This document shows positions 42,087-51,558 of a DNA stretch of 64,000 nucleotides, piece by piece. The stretch spans positions 30,410,082-30,474,081 of the forward strand of contig NC_067207.1 of assembly GCF_026262505.1 (NCBI RefSeq). The letters are read 5' to 3'. The DNA is from Trichomonas vaginalis G3 (lineage: Eukaryota; Parabasalia; Trichomonadida; Trichomonadidae). The notes beneath the pieces are model-generated. The model ran no database searches, was not told where the DNA came from, and was given only the letters and a program-made list of their open reading frames with translations. Each line of letters starts with the position of its first letter. Within the stretch, counting starts at the first letter, position 1. The position numbers and the translations under genes were made by a program.

Positions 42087-42456
42087 TGGAAATACCGTAC
42101 CTTGAATAACCGGCGAACCATTCAATTGGTCATAGACCAATTTGAGATACCCTTTTCAGAGGAATCTAAAATGTTGTTTATATGGTTATTTATATATTAT
42201 TTAATCATTTTCTTAAATAAAAATCATAAGTTCTCAATTTTTCTTCATAACGATTCTTATAAATTTTAATGTTTTTACTATGAGTGCTAAATAATATTAA
42301 TTACTAAATGATTTTAAAAAGAAAAAACATGTTTTTACTTTGTACGTTAACATACGTTAATATCACTTCGGCTATGGATAGAGGCCAACAGCGCCTTATT
42401 AATGAGAAAAACATTAGCCTCTTATCAATGAGATGGAAGTAAATGCTTTGGTAAAT

Positions 42457-42768
42457 TTACTTCAAAGGAAGTTTAATCCAACTATCCAACTCATCAAATG
42501 TTTCCTTTGACTGCAAATCAAAAACGAGCAATGCTAAATGACTGTTATGGAAATAAATTCGAATCATAGATCTGTATGTTTCTTGCCCTGCAGTATCCCA
42601 AAAGTTTACACTCAGCATTTCAGTTCCATATTGTAAATTGCAGTTTGTGAAACCAGATCCCATTGTTGGGCCTTCAGTACGGGATATTTTTTGGGATGAT
42701 ATTGCGTGCATTAAAGTTGTTTTACCAACTCCAGAATTACCGCAGAGGATGACCTTTGGATTGTTCAT
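42457..42768 (-). pseudogene. Rab-type small GTPase, truncated
   Basis: 103 codons from an ATG at about 42768. It keeps the P-loop GNSGVGKT, switch I Thr, switch II WDTAGQETYRS and the following IYFHNSHLALLVFDL, then ends after DSWIKLPLK at TAA. The NKxD and SAK guanine-binding motifs, helix 5 and the C-terminal prenylated Cys are all missing, and I find no continuation in the next frames down to 42360. A protein lacking NKxD would not bind guanine normally, so I call it a broken copy. Its 5' end is 48 bases from the target duplication of the hairpin element at 42825. Confidence 0.75.
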
Positions 42769-42824
42769 TAAAAATTTCTACTAAAAATTTTTACATTTCA
42801 ATAGAATTTTTTGTGAGCTCAAAT

Positions 42825-43595
42825 GAGTGCGGGACAAATTTGCCAAGTGTCACTTTTCAATAACCTTAAATTACGCTTTTCTAATTTTAAAAAATAACCT
42901 TAAATTATATTTGAAGAAATTATGTCTATGATATATGTTTTATGCTAGAATCTTGGAGTTTTCATGCACTACACAAGAGCTCCAAGGTTCCAAGAGTGAA
43001 TGCTCAATAGCAATTATAGAGATGTACCTTTTCAAAATGACTTTTACTGATTAAATTTAATCAATAGAAGACATTTTGAAAAGGTACCTCTACAATTAGA
43101 TATACAAGAGATTCAAAGCTTCATTTCAGATAGATTTGAAACTTTGAAACTCTTGGTAGATTTTGAGTGAATGCTGACAATCATCTTTGAGAAAGTTTTC
43201 TTTAAGAAAACCTTCTCAAAGAGGTTTCTCAGGAGCCCTGAGGCTCCCTTTCGTAATGATTGGGAGCCTTGGGGCTCCTGAGACGAAGAATGGCTTCGCC
43301 GAATCTTTGATCAGCAGAGGCCAAATGAAAAGGCCTCTGCTGATGGATTCTCAGGAGCCCTGAGGCTCCCTTTCGTAATGATTGGGAGCCTTGGGGCTCC
43401 TGAGACGAAGAATGGCTTCGCCGAATCTTTGATCAGCAGAGGCCAAATGAAAAGGCCTCTGCTGATGGATTCTCAGGAGCCCTGAGGCTCCCTTTCGTAA
43501 TGATTGGGAGCCTTGGGGCTCCTGCAGCAGAGTATCGCTCCGCTCCATTAATTTTTTTAAAAAAAAGTGCCGCGTGGCAAATTTGTCCTGTTCCC
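42825..43595. mobile_element. Hairpin-array element 1, 9-bp target duplication
   Basis: AGCTCAAAT occurs at 42816-42824 and again at 43596-43604. Just inside lie imperfect inverted ends, left GAGTGCGGGACAAATTTGCC and right (reverse complement) GGGAACAGGACAAATTTGCC, continuing to CACTTTT. A 9-bp duplication and these ends fit Mutator-like (MULE) elements. There is no transposase. The interior is a chain of stem-loops: 43022-43092, 43185-43221, then about 2.5 copies of a 122-bp unit at 43230, 43352 and 43474. The GC-rich stems stand out against the AT-rich host. The open frame at 43351-43602 is an artefact of the repeats. Confidence 0.75.
43230..43525. repeat. 122-bp hairpin units of element 1
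   Basis: Units start at 43230, 43352 and 43474 (the last partial) and are nearly identical. Each holds three hairpins: A, stem GGAGCC/GGCTCC type around loop TTTCGTAATGATT; B, a short CGAAG/CTTCG stem; C, ATCAGCAGAGGCC pairing with GGCCTCTGCTGAT. The near-identity of units indicates recent tandem duplication or array homogenisation. Confidence 0.85.
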
Positions 43596-43605
43596 AGCTC
43601 AAATA

Positions 43606-44376
43606 TATTTGATAGAAAAATCTAATCTATATTGATATTGACATAATTTATTTGAAATGATCAACAAAATTGAATTGGAATGGGAAATTCTCAAAAAGCT
43701 GTATCGTTTTGAAAAACGCATTTAATAATATGAAATAATCCATGATAAAATATAATATCAAAACTTGGCCGCAGTTTAAAATTCAAATGACATCAAAAAA
43801 ATAGCAATAACAATGAATTTTAGATTGGAAATACAAGTAAAATTTAATTCAATAGTTCTGGGTTTCTATCAAAAAGTGATTATTGATTATTGCTCTGATG
43901 ACCATAAAAGTTTGACAATGAGACTTTATTATGTTTAAAAATGCCTTTCTAACCTGCTATGTTTAAAGTACATTGATTTAAAAGCCTTTATTACTCCATC
44001 TCTGTTTTCAAATTTTGAAAAATCGCTTTTATTGGTCTCAGATCTCTAGATATCTTAAGTTGTGGTACAAGTTTTAGTATGAATCATTTAGTAATCGCAA
44101 AAGGGAATAAGGTTTTGATCGGTAAATATCGAAATAATATTTAATTAAATCATATTTTATAAAATTATTGAAGAAAACATGATCACTGCCTCCAAAGCTT
44201 TAATATGTACTGCCTATTCATTCTTCGAACTTTCCAAAAAATATTCAAAATCGGAAAAATAACTTTAAAAAATTATATTATTTGTATCATTTTGGATTTT
44301 CAGTATTTTTTTTTGGATAAAAGAAAAAGCTAAAAGCAGAATATTATAAGAATTCTTTTATATTTTATGCTTAATG
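43606..44376. other. AT-rich spacer between the two hairpin elements
   Basis: No gene, repeat or conserved motif recognised in about 770 bases. Confidence 0.4.
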
Positions 44377-44661
44377 GTCGTCATTATAGATCCAAGGTGA
44401 TGTGATTTTTGCATCCCTGGGATGGACGATACACCCAAAGTGTCACCTTTTTTGGGATAACATGAATTTTAAATATCATGAGAGTTCTGCAAACCATATG
44501 CACAATATCTATTCAGCCTGACTTCTTGTATATATGAGTTAGACTTCTTAAATATTGTGCTTGGGGCGATATAAGTATTTCCGAGATTACCATCGTGCTC
44601 TATAGTATGCTACTTCTCCCTGGTTCTAGCTCAGTTCCAAGGATATTGGCGTTCAAGGATT

Positions 44662-44940
44662 TGGCAAGGTCCTTCCGAAGTCTCTCATTCGATGAGAGAT
44701 TTCGGAAGAATCTTGCCTTAAAGTACTCCAACTCTTGTTCTTTTGTTCCTAAATAGTGAGAAAAGTTATTTGACTACTTAAGGTAGAGATTATCCGAGGT
44801 CCCTCATTTGATGAGAGGCCCGGATAATCTCTGCCTTAAAATTGTACACTTGTAGTCCATGAGAGTGTAAGTATACATTGATAGGACAGCTTTCTTCTGA
44901 AGTCTTAGATTTGATGAGAACCTCAGAAGAAAACTGTCAT
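44662..44940. repeat. Three related long hairpins
   Basis: Each has a 20-27-bp stem and nearly the same loop region (TCATTCGATGAGA, TCATTTGATGAGA, AGATTTGATGAGA). The stems differ between copies yet remain paired within each (CTTCCGAA with TTCGGAAG; ATTATCCG with CGGATAAT; TTTCTTCTGA with TCAGAAGAAA). Paired change of both arms means the structure, not the sequence, is kept. Confidence 0.8.
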
Positions 44941-44961
44941 ATTTTATAGTAAAAGGAGTTT

Positions 44962-45420
44962 CAGGAGCTCCAAAGCTCCCTTTCGTAAGGATTAGGAGCT
45001 TTGGAGCTCCTGGTTCGTAGATGTGTTTCGCATCTTTCATCAGCAAAGGACATTTACCATCTGGGACTCTGTTGATGGAGACTCAGGAGCTCCAAAGCTC
45101 CCTTTAGTAAGGATTAGAAGCTTTGAAGCTCCTGGTTCGTAGACGTGTTTCGCATCTTTCATCAGAAGAGGCCCAAATGGTAAATAGCCTCTGCTGATGA
45201 GCTTCAGGAGCTCCAAGACTCCCTCTCGTAACGATTAGGAGCTTTGTAGCTCCTGAAGGTAAGGTAGGATTGCTCTGATCTCTAATCAGTAGATGCCATG
45301 CCTCATTATGAACTCTACTGACAAGAGATCAAGAGCTCCAAGGACTCCTTTTTTAGTTAGTGGCGTTCTCACCATTTAGTAGGATTGCTGATCCTACTAA
45401 TGAAGTGATCACTTAGTATA
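44962..45420. repeat. 121-125-bp hairpin units of element 2
   Basis: Units begin at 44962, 45084, 45205 and 45330 and decay toward the right. They match the element 1 unit, but stem A reads GGAGCTCCAAAGCTCC with GGAGCTTTGGAGCTCC instead of the CCTGAGG version, so both arms changed together. A last small hairpin (TTAGTAGGAT/ATCCTACTAA) lies near 45377-45403. Confidence 0.8.
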
Positions 45421-46113
45421 CGTTTTGAATAAATTGAATTTTTTTTAGAATTTAGTATTTTTTATAGACATCACATGTATATTATAAATACATAAATATA
45501 TTCTTTAATTCAAAAAATTCAATTCGGTTTTGGGATGGGTATCCCAGCCCCAAGTATTCAATTTTATTCAATTTTTTAAGAATTTTGGGTTGGGATGCCC
45601 AGACCAAAACAAGCTTTATATTTTGATGTGTAGATACGTATGTGTGCATCATTGTTGTGTATATATTATGTTTTTAATGAAAAAAAATCTGATTCAAAAA
45701 AAATTATCACTAATTAGTTGATAATATAAAGAAAAAATAGATAAATTGTATGTTTTGAGAGTATTTATCCACATTCACTCATATGAATTTCATTAAATAG
45801 TGTCTTTTTACTCCCAAATTTATTTTGAATTATTGAAATCAAAGAAAAAAATCAGAAAAATTTCTCGAAATTTTTATTTTCAAAAAAAATTTGGATTTTA
45901 TATTGAAAACTGACACTGGGAGGACGATAGGGCTGGGATTGGAGATACCCCGCTCACTTGGGAAAAATACGGATCTATAGTCGTCATCTCTTTACAATAA
46001 TATATAATTTCATACAATATATTATTCAATTAGAAATAACAGGAATAATTCAGCAAAGAGAATGTCTGTTCTAACATACAATAGTTTACAAAACATAATA
46101 TCAAAATTATTAA

Positions 46114-46680
46114 TTATAATTTTTCGTCATCGAATAAATCTCGACTAGTAACATCTTGAATGTTTTCAACGCATTTGATAATATCTTTCCAATGACTTGA
46201 ACATTCTTCTAATGTTTTAGATAAGCTAATTTCTAACTGAGAAGGCTCTGCTCCATTTTTAATATTTCCAAATATATCTCCAGCAGCTCGAGAATTCGCA
46301 GGAGTTTTGTATTGATCAAGAATTTCGGTAATTTTTGTTAAATTTTCTTCTATATTTCTAATCTGATCAATAGTACTTCCTAAAATTTGATTGCATGCTT
46401 TTTGTTGGCATTGTATGCATATTAATGGATTCGTTTGTTTATCGAGGCTTGGATAACAATCATGATGAACTCTGCAGCCGCAAATTGTACAAGTATTATA
46501 ACTATGATTTGTAATAGGTTCTCCGCAAAAACAATTATCGCGTGTTTCAGGATATTCTTGCAAGAATGGTAATTCATTCACTTTATCAGCCAGATCATAG
46601 CCAATAATTGGAGAATTCATTGCTATCTCTGGAATTCTGTTCAATAAGGATACATGATTTTGCTTTGAATCATCACTCAT
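46114..46680 (-). CDS. PHD-finger protein
   Basis: 188 residues from ATG 46678-46680 (an upstream TTG extension is ignored). Residues about 50-90 carry a Cys4-His-Cys3 PHD finger: CFC, then CTIC, then HHDC, then CIQC. PHD fingers read histone H3 tails. The remaining C-terminal half is helical and acidic, with a GDIFGNIKNG break. No other domain. It could be a subunit of a histone-modifying complex such as ING- or Set1-type, but nothing specific shows this. Divergent from the PNGase-like gene (293-base gap). Confidence 0.82.
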   Translation of the reverse strand: MSDDSKQNHVSLLNRIPEIAMNSPIIGYDLADKVNELPFLQEYPETRDNCFCGEPITNHSYNTCTICGCRVHHDCYPSLDKQTNPLICIQCQQKACNQILGSTIDQIRNIEENLTKITEILDQYKTPANSRAAGDIFGNIKNGAEPSQLEISLSKTLEECSSHWKDIIKCVENIQDVTSRDLFDDEKL

Positions 46681-46959
46681 GAACAAATGAAATCCAAAAT
46701 GATGAAAATATGACAACTTTGAAGGTAATTTTATTTTAAAAATTAATATTGTACATTTTTGCTCATATAAGTATGAGCAAAATTTTGAGTTGTAAACTAT
46801 TGAATTTTTCTAAAAGTTTTTTTGTGTTCGAAGTTCTCATAAATTTTCCTCTTATATTGCAAAATTTTCTATGGCATTATTTCAAAATATCCAGAGTAGT
46901 CCTATTTTCCGCTTAGAAACAATTTTGATGGATAAAAGGTCGAATGTCATATTTCAGGA

Positions 46960-46969
46960 AAAAGTGACA
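46960..46969 (+). promoter_or_regulatory. AAAAGTGACA box before the PNGase-like gene
   Basis: AAAAGTGACA ends 4 bases before ATG 46974. Same element as before the genes at 14154 and 23231. Confidence 0.5.
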
Positions 46970-46973
46970 GAAT

Positions 46974-48107
46974 ATGTTCATCGAATTTTCTGCTTATAGG
47001 AAGACAGTTAGACTTGATCCTTCATCAGTTAAGACTCTTTCACAGGCCTTTGAAGCTATCAAAGGACCACTTGGATTAACTGAGCCAAAAGAAAATTATG
47101 TATTTTTAAATCACGTCGCCAAAGAATTCAAAGACGTACCAATCACATATCTTAAGATTAATGGCACTTATCCACCAGTCGTTATTGCAACAAAGGCAGA
47201 ACAACAAAAAATCAATGAATTTTTAAAGAAATGCTTCAATACACTCTCTGTTGATTCAATATTGATGCCAACAAACGCTATTACACTCAATGGTAAAATC
47301 AATTTAATGCAAACAATGATTCGTAACGCTTATAATGAAGATGATGTTATGGCCTTAATTGACATCATTCCATCCGATAAGTTCGCTGATCTTTCCGGTC
47401 TTCCACTCATCCAGGCTATTGTTGACTGGTTCCGTACAGAATTTATGCAATATATGCAGAAACCACTTTGCCATTGCTGCCAAAAGGAGGTTGAGAAGAT
47501 CAAGGATGGTACTTCATCATCCCAGGAGAGAGAAGACGGCGCAGTTCTTACTTATAGATATAGATGTGGAAATTGCAACGCCATTACAAGATTCCCGAGA
47601 TATACAAAGGTCTCAACACTCATCGAGACAAAGGTTGGCCAATCTCTTGAATATTCCGTCTTAATTACTTCAATTTTGAACTTTATGGGATTCCCTTCAA
47701 GAATTGTTTGCAACATGCACTATGACAGATTCTGGGTTGAAGCATATTCATACGACCTCGCTAGATTCGTCCACGTTGACCCTGTTGAAGGAATTATCGA
47801 ATCTGAGTACATTTACGAACAATGGAGTAGAAAGATTGTATGGATTATTGCTGTAAGCCAGTTTGGTGTTGCTGATGTTACTGCTAGATACACTAAAAAC
47901 CTTCCAGCTGTTAATGAATTACGTAATAAGTTGTATGAAGAAGAAAAGTTCAAGAAACTTATCAGACTCAGAGATACAATGGCTAAACATGGCGTTAGTC
48001 AGGAATTGCTTGAAAATGAAACTGCTTTTGCAAAGGCTAATTCATATTGTCCAAATAGAGAGCTAACAGAGGTCGAGAAGCAACCACAAAAGGTTGGCAA
48101 TGAATAA
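46974..48107 (+). CDS. Peptide:N-glycanase-like protein, catalytic residues replaced
   Basis: 377 residues. The fold is that of cytosolic peptide:N-glycanase (Png1), which strips N-glycans from misfolded ERAD glycoproteins: a ubiquitin-like N-terminus (about 1-75), a zinc site with CHCC and CGNC (about 165-200), and a transglutaminase core. In active enzymes the core reads GRCGEWANCF...DHVW.E...HVDPCE. Here the aligned text is GQSLEYSVLI, then YDRFWVEAYS, then HVDPVEG: the catalytic Cys is Ser (residue 224), the His position is Arg (about 252), and only the Asp remains. It should be inactive as a glycanase. The gene is intact with good codons, so it is a maintained pseudoenzyme rather than decay. 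Neurospora PNG1 is a known inactive parallel. Confidence 0.85.
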   Translation: MFIEFSAYRKTVRLDPSSVKTLSQAFEAIKGPLGLTEPKENYVFLNHVAKEFKDVPITYLKINGTYPPVVIATKAEQQKINEFLKKCFNTLSVDSILMPTNAITLNGKINLMQTMIRNAYNEDDVMALIDIIPSDKFADLSGLPLIQAIVDWFRTEFMQYMQKPLCHCCQKEVEKIKDGTSSSQEREDGAVLTYRYRCGNCNAITRFPRYTKVSTLIETKVGQSLEYSVLITSILNFMGFPSRIVCNMHYDRFWVEAYSYDLARFVHVDPVEGIIESEYIYEQWSRKIVWIIAVSQFGVADVTARYTKNLPAVNELRNKLYEEEKFKKLIRLRDTMAKHGVSQELLENETAFAKANSYCPNRELTEVEKQPQKVGNE

Positions 48108-48628
48108 AACTTGATTTTTATATATAACTTTTTAAAAAATTTTTTTATTTTTTATAAAATTTTTCTCAAAAGCAACAAAATCAATCCAATCAAATCAAGT
48201 TCTCCTTAAAGTCATTCAAAATCCTTTGAAAGCATTACGTGTTTTGTAGTTTTTATCGAAAACATATACGAAAGTAATAATCTCGTTAACATGTATCTCA
48301 ATTTTGTTTCATTTAGTGAGATACTCTCGATTTTCTGGATGAGCGTAAGTTCTGAACATTTGAACAGTGGAAATCAATTAATTTTGATTTGATAACTTAC
48401 CCAATATAAGCCAGAGTTAGAAATCTCACTCAAAGACTATCTTTCTCTAACAAATATATTAAAATTTCATAATAAAAACTATCAGATATTTTTTATCAAT
48501 TTGATTTCTTGAGAATTATACCAATATTTATCGGTAAAAAATCTTTTATAGTAGATGCTCTTTTTGTTTCTCTTTTAATAATGAAATTTAACTTACTCCG
48601 TTATGCTCTAAAGTTTATTTTTTTTTAT
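48108..48628. other. Intergenic, nothing recognised
   Basis: AT-rich spacer. A frame in phase with CK2 beta reaches back to 48509, but its 40 extra codons are Phe/Ile/Leu-rich and start at TTG, so it is read as non-coding. Confidence 0.45.
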
Positions 48629-49375
48629 ATGACGAATAAAGACGGCGCTCCACGGATTATTGAGTACGATGGGTTCCGTCTTTTTGGTGGTCCATGTGTG
48701 AAGTGTCCTCCTAGTGCTGATCCATGGATTTTTCAGTTCTGTAACTTACCTCAAAACAGGTGGTACGTTGCAATTGATATAGATTGGGTAACCGATTGGT
48801 TTAATCAGTATGGCATTAGAGAATTATTTGAAAACTTTGATGAAGCAATAGAGTTAATTTCAGATCAACACTCAGAAAAATGGAAAGATTTCACTGAAGA
48901 TAAAATCAAACAGATACATGTGCAAGCAACAAGAATTTACGGTCTTTTACATGCAAGATGGATTACACAGCCAAAGGGATTGTATTCAATGAAAAAGAAA
49001 TACGAATCAGGAGTTTTCGGTCAATGCCCTCGAGTTTTGTGTAATGGAACAAATCTATTGCCAATGGGTACATCCTCAACATTGAGGAAGCATGCTGTTA
49101 AGCTTTTTTGCCCAAAATGTTGTGATATTTACAAAGCTCCTAAAACACCAACAATTGATGGTGCTTACTTCGGACCTGCATTCCCACATCTTTTCCTTTG
49201 TGAATTTGTCCATTTTGATACATCAGATGAATTTAAACCTTTTGATCAGAAAGTTTTCGGATTTAGAGTTCATATGACTCCTCAATCAAAATATCGCCCA
49301 CATATTTCGAATATACAAGACTTCGATTTACCTCAAATAGAGGATGAATCTCAAGTTCAGCCTCCTCAAGATTAA
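48629..49375 (+). CDS. Casein kinase 2 regulatory (beta) subunit
   Basis: 248 residues from ATG 48629. The CK2 beta core is clear: acidic loop and WVTDWFNQYGI near the N-terminus, then the zinc ribbon CPRVLC...CPKC that forms the dimer interface, then DGAYFGPAFPHLFL, and the C-terminal VHFDTSDEF. The N-terminus has a short FGGPCVKCPPSAD region that is unusual and adds two Cys. CK2 beta holds two catalytic alpha subunits and directs substrate choice. The C-terminal tail is Glu/Gln/Pro-rich. Normal length for the family (about 215-280). Confidence 0.93.
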   Translation: MTNKDGAPRIIEYDGFRLFGGPCVKCPPSADPWIFQFCNLPQNRWYVAIDIDWVTDWFNQYGIRELFENFDEAIELISDQHSEKWKDFTEDKIKQIHVQATRIYGLLHARWITQPKGLYSMKKKYESGVFGQCPRVLCNGTNLLPMGTSSTLRKHAVKLFCPKCCDIYKAPKTPTIDGAYFGPAFPHLFLCEFVHFDTSDEFKPFDQKVFGFRVHMTPQSKYRPHISNIQDFDLPQIEDESQVQPPQD

Positions 49376-51250
49376 TTTTTTATTTACTTTTTTTGTATAT
49401 CTGTTTAAATTGTATGTATATGTATAAATTTCAATTGCAAAGATATTTTTATATACTCTAAATAATTATAAAATCAAAAATAATTGTTATAATTTAAATG
49501 AAGAAGTAATTTAAAACGATTTTATTTATGATCAAATTTTATATATTTTTTTGGATCAAATCCATTTTAATAGAATTTATATACTATTCATCTATTAGTA
49601 AACACTACCGTATATTATTTTTTAAGCTATCTTATTTTTTGAACTTTTATTCAAATCTTTGGTCGCAAGAAGAATTGCATGATAAATAAAAACATTTAAT
49701 CAAAGTCAATTTTATTTTTCATATTCAAATGGACTGAGTGTTAACATTTAACATTTTTTGCTAATTGTCGTCAAAAATTAGGCGTAAAGCAAAAATTGAT
49801 ATTTCATATGGTTTTATGATAGATAAGCATTATATTCCCACTCATTATATTCGTAAATTTTGAGGTTTATCCTTCGCTTTTAAGATCATTGAATTTGATT
49901 TTTATATAAAATAGTTATATATTAGAAAATAATATGAGTTTATGTGATATTATTTTTCAGAAGATTTCATTCTATATGCCTATGAAAAGTACTCTCAAAA
50001 CTAACTTTTTCCTAATTATAATTAAATCTAGAATATTGTATTATGCTTAGTATTATTTCATTTTTCTCATTCAATTTAGAATTTACAAATGTCAAAAAAT
50101 TGAGAGTTGTCACTTTTGATGAATTTCTGTTTATTACACAAGTACTAAGCTGGCCGATTCTGGTTAATAACCGCTGGGAAACGTACCCCAAGGTAAAAAA
50201 ATCTGGTTTATATGGTAATAAAATTTTTTTATTTTTTGATTTTCAAAATATTTTTGGAGATATTAAATTCGTTTCCCGTATAATTTTCTGTTGCAATATA
50301 CATCTACTATTCATGGCGGTGCTTACTATGCTAATTTTGTGCGAATCTCATGTATTTTTTTATTACCAATTCTGGTGTTCTTTCCCCCATTTTTTCCTCT
50401 CAATTTATTTACAAAATCTCTCAATTTTGTAAAAAAAGTTCTCAATTTTCCCCATGCCACACAAGTTTTCTGGGAATAAGAAGAGGTTCCCCATTATATA
50501 TGGGTTAGCAAAAATTTCTCCTAGGATGACTCAGCGTGCTTTAACAATACGATTTTCCTAAGATAAAAGTTTCTTCCACAAAATTAGATTATCCTTTGAT
50601 AAAAGAAGGCATTGATTCAAATATATCATTGAAAGATCAACTATATTCACTTCATATTAGCCAAAACCATAATCTCGGTGGTTTACCTCAAGGTTTTTTA
50701 TCCCAGATTCTATAAATCTCAATTGTATGGTCTAGTGTAAGGATATATCGATATATTACAAATATTAAGCCCCACCTATTAATATCATCAATATCTCTTG
50801 ACTTAATTTCGATTTTTACATTTTTTTTTTATTGATCAAGCCTAGCATTGCAGAGATTAAATTTAACAGGTTTAACATTTTAAAAAAGCTGTTAAATTAT
50901 CAATTATGAGCGAAATTTAATAATGTATATCATATTGAGTAGGTTTTTGGTATATATAAATTCGAATCTATAGTATATGAGATGAGAAATGTAATATTAC
51001 TCTTTAGAAACTCTTTTGCTTCATATTTATTTTGAAAATTGAATAATTTGATCGAAAACATTGAAATAGAAACAAAATATTTTTATCTAATGATTTTTAA
51101 TTCACTAATACTACTATTTTATATGTATCTTTAACATCTTTCTAATATTTAATTAAAAACTTGGAGAAAAGAGAATAAATAAAGGGAAAATAAGAAGAAA
51201 AGAAAGAGAAAGAAGAGAAGGAGGAAAAAATCAGGAAAAATAATAAGGGC
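49376..51250. other. Long spacer with a doubtful gene relic at 50043-50480
   Basis: AT-rich. The frame at 50043-50432 (129 codons) is partly hydrophobic and partly protein-like (KLRVVTFDEFLF, then NNRWETYPKV); a second frame at 50291-50479 continues with HGGAYYANFVRIS and a membrane-like stretch. This might be a broken membrane-protein tail but I could not recognise a family. A polypurine run lies at 51160-51240. Nothing else seen. Confidence 0.35.
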
Positions 51251-51287
51251 ATATTTCATATTAGCTGCAAATAATTTGGTTTTGTCA

Positions 51288-51339
51288 TTGGCCGGCGGCG
51301 CCAACGCGCCCGAAGGGCTAGCGCTGCCGCCGGAGGCCC
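51288..51339. repeat. GC-rich hairpin
   Basis: About 50 bases of more than 80% GC (GGCCGGCGGCGCC at the left, GCCGCCGGAGGCC at the right) can fold back on themselves, with an inner GCGCCCGAAGGGC-type loop stem. It is the most GC-rich spot in the host part and is not in a gene. It sits 220 bases left of the mariner-type element. Origin unknown. Confidence 0.6.
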
Positions 51340-51558
51340 GAATTTTTTGAAAAAAAAATTTATTCCCATTTGAGTTTCCCAGATTTTAATGGATTTAACC
51401 AGAAACGGCCACCTTACAAGTACTATCCACTTTGTTATTTTTGGTTTTGGTTGCTTCATTTATAACTTTGAAAGTGGAATTTTTTTTGTCAGAAATTTTT
51501 TGATTTTTGCCATGTAAAATTTCCAAAATGTTTTTTCCGAAATTATCATATAAAAATA

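Larger units (their letters stand above)
44385..45979. mobile_element. Hairpin-array element 2, 8-bp target duplication
   Basis: GTCGTCAT at 44377-44384 is repeated at 45980-45987. Directly inside are inverted ends TATAGATCC (44385-44393) and GGATCTATA (45971-45979), with weaker inverted similarity further in (CCCA then GTGTCA on both sides). No transposase. The interior carries three related hairpins (44662-44719, 44780-44838, 44880-44940) and four tandem 121-125-bp units (44962, 45084, 45205, 45330), then GGGATG/CATCCC-type inverted strings (45530-45605, 45915-45955). It shares the unit with element 1 but has different outer ends. The family is unclear; 8-bp duplications occur in hAT and MULE types. 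Confidence 0.65.

Noticed and set aside
43351-43602. 83-codon minus-strand frame
   Set aside because: It is the translation of tandem hairpin units inside the mobile element and follows the repeat period, not a gene.
43000-45420. CRISPR array
   Set aside because: Units are tandem without unique spacers, contain long internal stems, and the host is a eukaryote.
50140-50500. Possible third inverted-repeat element
   Set aside because: Some strings recall the ends of element 2 (CTGGGAAACGTACCCC), but no matching inverted ends or target duplication were found.
51256-51459. 67-codon minus-strand frame over the GC-rich hairpin
   Set aside because: Starts at TTG, and the Ala/Arg run only reflects the GC-rich fold-back.
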